From NCBI GenBank assembly GCA_964597075.1, contig CAZQXC010000049.1, positions 1 to 16,781 of the forward strand: a stretch of DNA of 16,781 bases, in the 5' to 3' direction. This DNA is from UBA2336 sp964597075 (GTDB lineage Bacteria; Bacteroidota; Bacteroidia; Cytophagales; Cyclobacteriaceae). The notes under the pieces are model-generated. The model ran no database searches and was not told where the DNA came from. It saw only the letters and a list, made by a program, of their open reading frames with translations. The translations under genes and the position numbers were made by a program. This document shows, piece by piece, positions 15,249 to 16,781 of the stretch; the stretch's first letter is position 1, and each line of letters opens with the position of its first letter.

Positions 15249-15298
15249 AAAAAAACAGGCATTGGGCATCAGTTTTTTGACCTGATACCCAATGCCTG
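15249..15298 (-). terminator. Intrinsic terminator of secDF
   Basis: CAGGCATTGGG at 15256-15266 pairs perfectly with CCCAATGCCTG at 15288-15298. An inner ATCAG/CTGAT stem (15268-15272 with 15282-15286) follows one mismatch, closing a 9-base loop. On the minus strand the hairpin is followed by TTTTTTT (15249-15255) and starts 18 bases after the secDF stop. No T-run lies on the plus side, so it is oriented for secDF. Confidence 0.9.
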
Positions 15299-15316
15299 AG
15301 CTTACTTCAATTGAAA

Positions 15317-16781
15317 CTAAGCCGTAACCGGAATTTTCTTTGTTTCCTTTTGCACCGACTCATTTTTATCTAAATCAATAACAATTGGCGCGGCAATAAA
15401 TACTGAAGAATATGTACCAACAGCCACACCAATTAACAAGGCAAAAGCAAAACCCGAGAGCACTTGTCCGCCAAAAATCAACAGTACCAATACCACCAGT
15501 AAGGTTGTACCTGCCGTAATGATGGTACGGGCCAGGGTATCATTAATCGCATCATTAACAATTTTACTTTTATCGTGTGTTGCGCCAAAGCCAATATATT
15601 CCCGAATACGATCGAAAATAATCACGGTGTCGTTAATGGAGTAACCGATAATGGTTAGAATAGCTGCTACAAATACCTGGTCAACTTCATAGCTTAAGCC
15701 TAAGAAACCAGCAATGGAGAATGCCGAAAACACAAAGAGCGTATCATGAACAGTAGCAATAATAGCCCCTGCACTGTACTGCCATTTGCGGAAACGAATC
15801 AGAATGTATACAAATATACCCACCAATGAAAACAAACTTGCCTCCCAGGCAGAGTTCTTAATATCATCCGCTACGGACGCACCAACTTTCGAGGAACTGG
15901 CAATAACAAAATGACCATCATCAAGCTTTGAATCCTGATCGGCATATTGCTTACCGGTTATAGCCTGAAGCCCCCCAATAAGCCTTTGTTTTACTTCTTC
16001 ATCAGCGGTGTCGCTATCATCCTCAATTAAATACGAGGTAGTAACCTTGACAGCAGAATTGGATCCATAGTTTTTGACTTCGGTACCTGCATTATCAAAA
16101 CTTTCACTTAGTCGTATTTTTAAATCTGTTGCTACAACGGGTTGACTAAAGGATACCACATACGAGCGTCCACCTTTAAAATCAACACCTAAATTTAATC
16201 CTTTAACAAGCAATAGGCTTAAGCCGATCAAGATGATAACAGATGAAGCGATGTAAGCCTTGCGGCTGTTCTTCACAAACTCAAAATTTCTGCGCTTCTT
16301 TACCAACCTTGCAATAGCGGAGTCAAAGGAAATCTTGCTGGCATCGCCTTTACGTGTCATCCATTCAACGATTACACGCGAAACATATACCGCTGTAAAG
16401 AAGGAAGTCATAATACCAATCATCAAGGTAATGGCAAAACCTTTAATAGGACCCTGACCAAGCATAAACAGGAAGAATGCCGTCAATAGGGTTGTAAGGT
16501 TGGAGTCAAAGATGGTCCAGAACGCCCGCTCATACCCCACCCGGATGGCATCTTTGAGCTTGCGTCCGTGTGCTATCTCCTCTTTTATGCGTTCAAAGAT
16601 CAGCACGTTGGCATCCACCGCCATACCAATGGTAAGCACAATACCAGCAATACCGGGTAACGTAAGTGAAGCATTTAGCTGAGCAAGAATACCCAGTATG
16701 AAAAAGATGTTAAACAACAATGCTATGTTCGCCACAATACCACCTTTGGAATAATAGATGATCATAAAAATAACCACCAAT
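15317..16781 (-). CDS. secDF: Protein translocase SecDF fusion (partial, N-terminus missing)
   Basis: The frame continues past the right edge; what is seen is the C-terminal 487 residues of a Bacteroidota SecDF, usually about 1000 long. The first 140 visible residues are the SecD membrane domain (GIAGIVLTIGMAVDANVLIFERIKEEI near 43-69, with the conserved membrane aspartate in AVDANV, then FDSNLTTLLTAFFLF at 91-105). The remainder is SecF: a helix at 175-192, GLNLGVDFKGGRSYVVSF at 194-211, a periplasmic domain, and a membrane domain ending in the SecF motif YSINDTVIIFDRIREYIGFG. SecDF uses the proton-motive force to assist SecA-SecYEG export at the periplasmic side of the inner membrane. The apparent TTG at 16780 is internal, not a start. 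It converges with gldH and ends at a strong terminator. Confidence 0.95.
   Translation of the reverse strand, partial: LVVIFMIIYYSKGGIVANIALLFNIFFILGILAQLNASLTLPGIAGIVLTIGMAVDANVLIFERIKEEIAHGRKLKDAIRVGYERAFWTIFDSNLTTLLTAFFLFMLGQGPIKGFAITLMIGIMTSFFTAVYVSRVIVEWMTRKGDASKISFDSAIARLVKKRRNFEFVKNSRKAYIASSVIILIGLSLLLVKGLNLGVDFKGGRSYVVSFSQPVVATDLKIRLSESFDNAGTEVKNYGSNSAVKVTTSYLIEDDSDTADEEVKQRLIGGLQAITGKQYADQDSKLDDGHFVIASSSKVGASVADDIKNSAWEASLFSLVGIFVYILIRFRKWQYSAGAIIATVHDTLFVFSAFSIAGFLGLSYEVDQVFVAAILTIIGYSINDTVIIFDRIREYIGFGATHDKSKIVNDAINDTLARTIITAGTTLLVVLVLLIFGGQVLSGFAFALLIGVAVGTYSSVFIAAPIVIDLDKNESVQKETKKIPVTA

Noticed and set aside
15256..15298. The 15256-15298 hairpin as a bidirectional terminator also serving gldH
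   Set aside because: The T-run is present only on the minus-strand side; the plus side continues AGCTTACTTC.
16780..16781. TTG at 16780 as the start of secDF
   Set aside because: It lies inside the SecD membrane domain; the real N-terminus is outside the window.
1..16781. CRISPR array, transposase, phage genes, tRNA or rRNA
   Set aside because: I saw no evenly spaced direct repeats, no transposase or integrase motifs, and no tRNA- or rRNA-like sequence in the short gaps.

Overview
The window reads as a piece of a Bacteroidota chromosome, most likely a Cytophagales-type gliding bacterium. The evidence is a gldH lipoprotein gene, a fused secDF, a GWxTD-domain protein, a large TMEM260/DUF2723-type membrane glycosyltransferase, and repeated upstream matches to the Bacteroidota -7 promoter element TAnnTTTG, with little sign of strong Shine-Dalgarno sequences. 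It looks like ordinary chromosomal core. I see no phage, transposase, CRISPR, rRNA or tRNA. No gene-free stretch exceeds 300 bases; the longest are 558-703 and 9921-10042.

Layout, left to right. A polytopic membrane protein runs off the left edge (minus strand, 1-557) and is followed by a secreted TPR protein (minus, 704-1912). A small integral membrane protein (plus, 1945-2577) diverges from it, followed by the 980-residue TMEM260-like protein (plus, 2657-5599), which ends at a perfect-palindrome terminator. A class I methyltransferase (minus, 5654-6430) converges on that terminator and diverges tightly from a GWxTD protein (plus, 6467-7633). After a short REP-like palindrome comes rlmB (plus, 7693-8433). 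It converges, 8 bases apart, with a two-gene minus-strand operon: a short SIS-only KdsD-like gene (9525-9920) and then manC (8442-9521). recQ (plus, 10043-12235) diverges from that operon. Next is a plus-strand run of purD (12300-13604), a PSP1/RicT-like gene (13629-14771) and gldH (14768-15241). secDF (minus, 15317 to beyond the right edge) converges on gldH, with a clear terminator between them.

Functionally the window mixes housekeeping (RNA methylation, purine synthesis, DNA repair helicase, Sec translocation) with cell-envelope and surface functions (GDP-mannose supply, putative O-glycosylation, gliding lipoprotein). I found no convincing new multi-gene system. The items most worth a second look are the SIS-only KdsD-like gene coupled to manC, the opposed promoter elements between that operon and recQ, the rlmB promoter that nearly abuts its start codon, a hairpin that holds the purD promoter in its loop, and the REP-like and perfect-palindrome elements.
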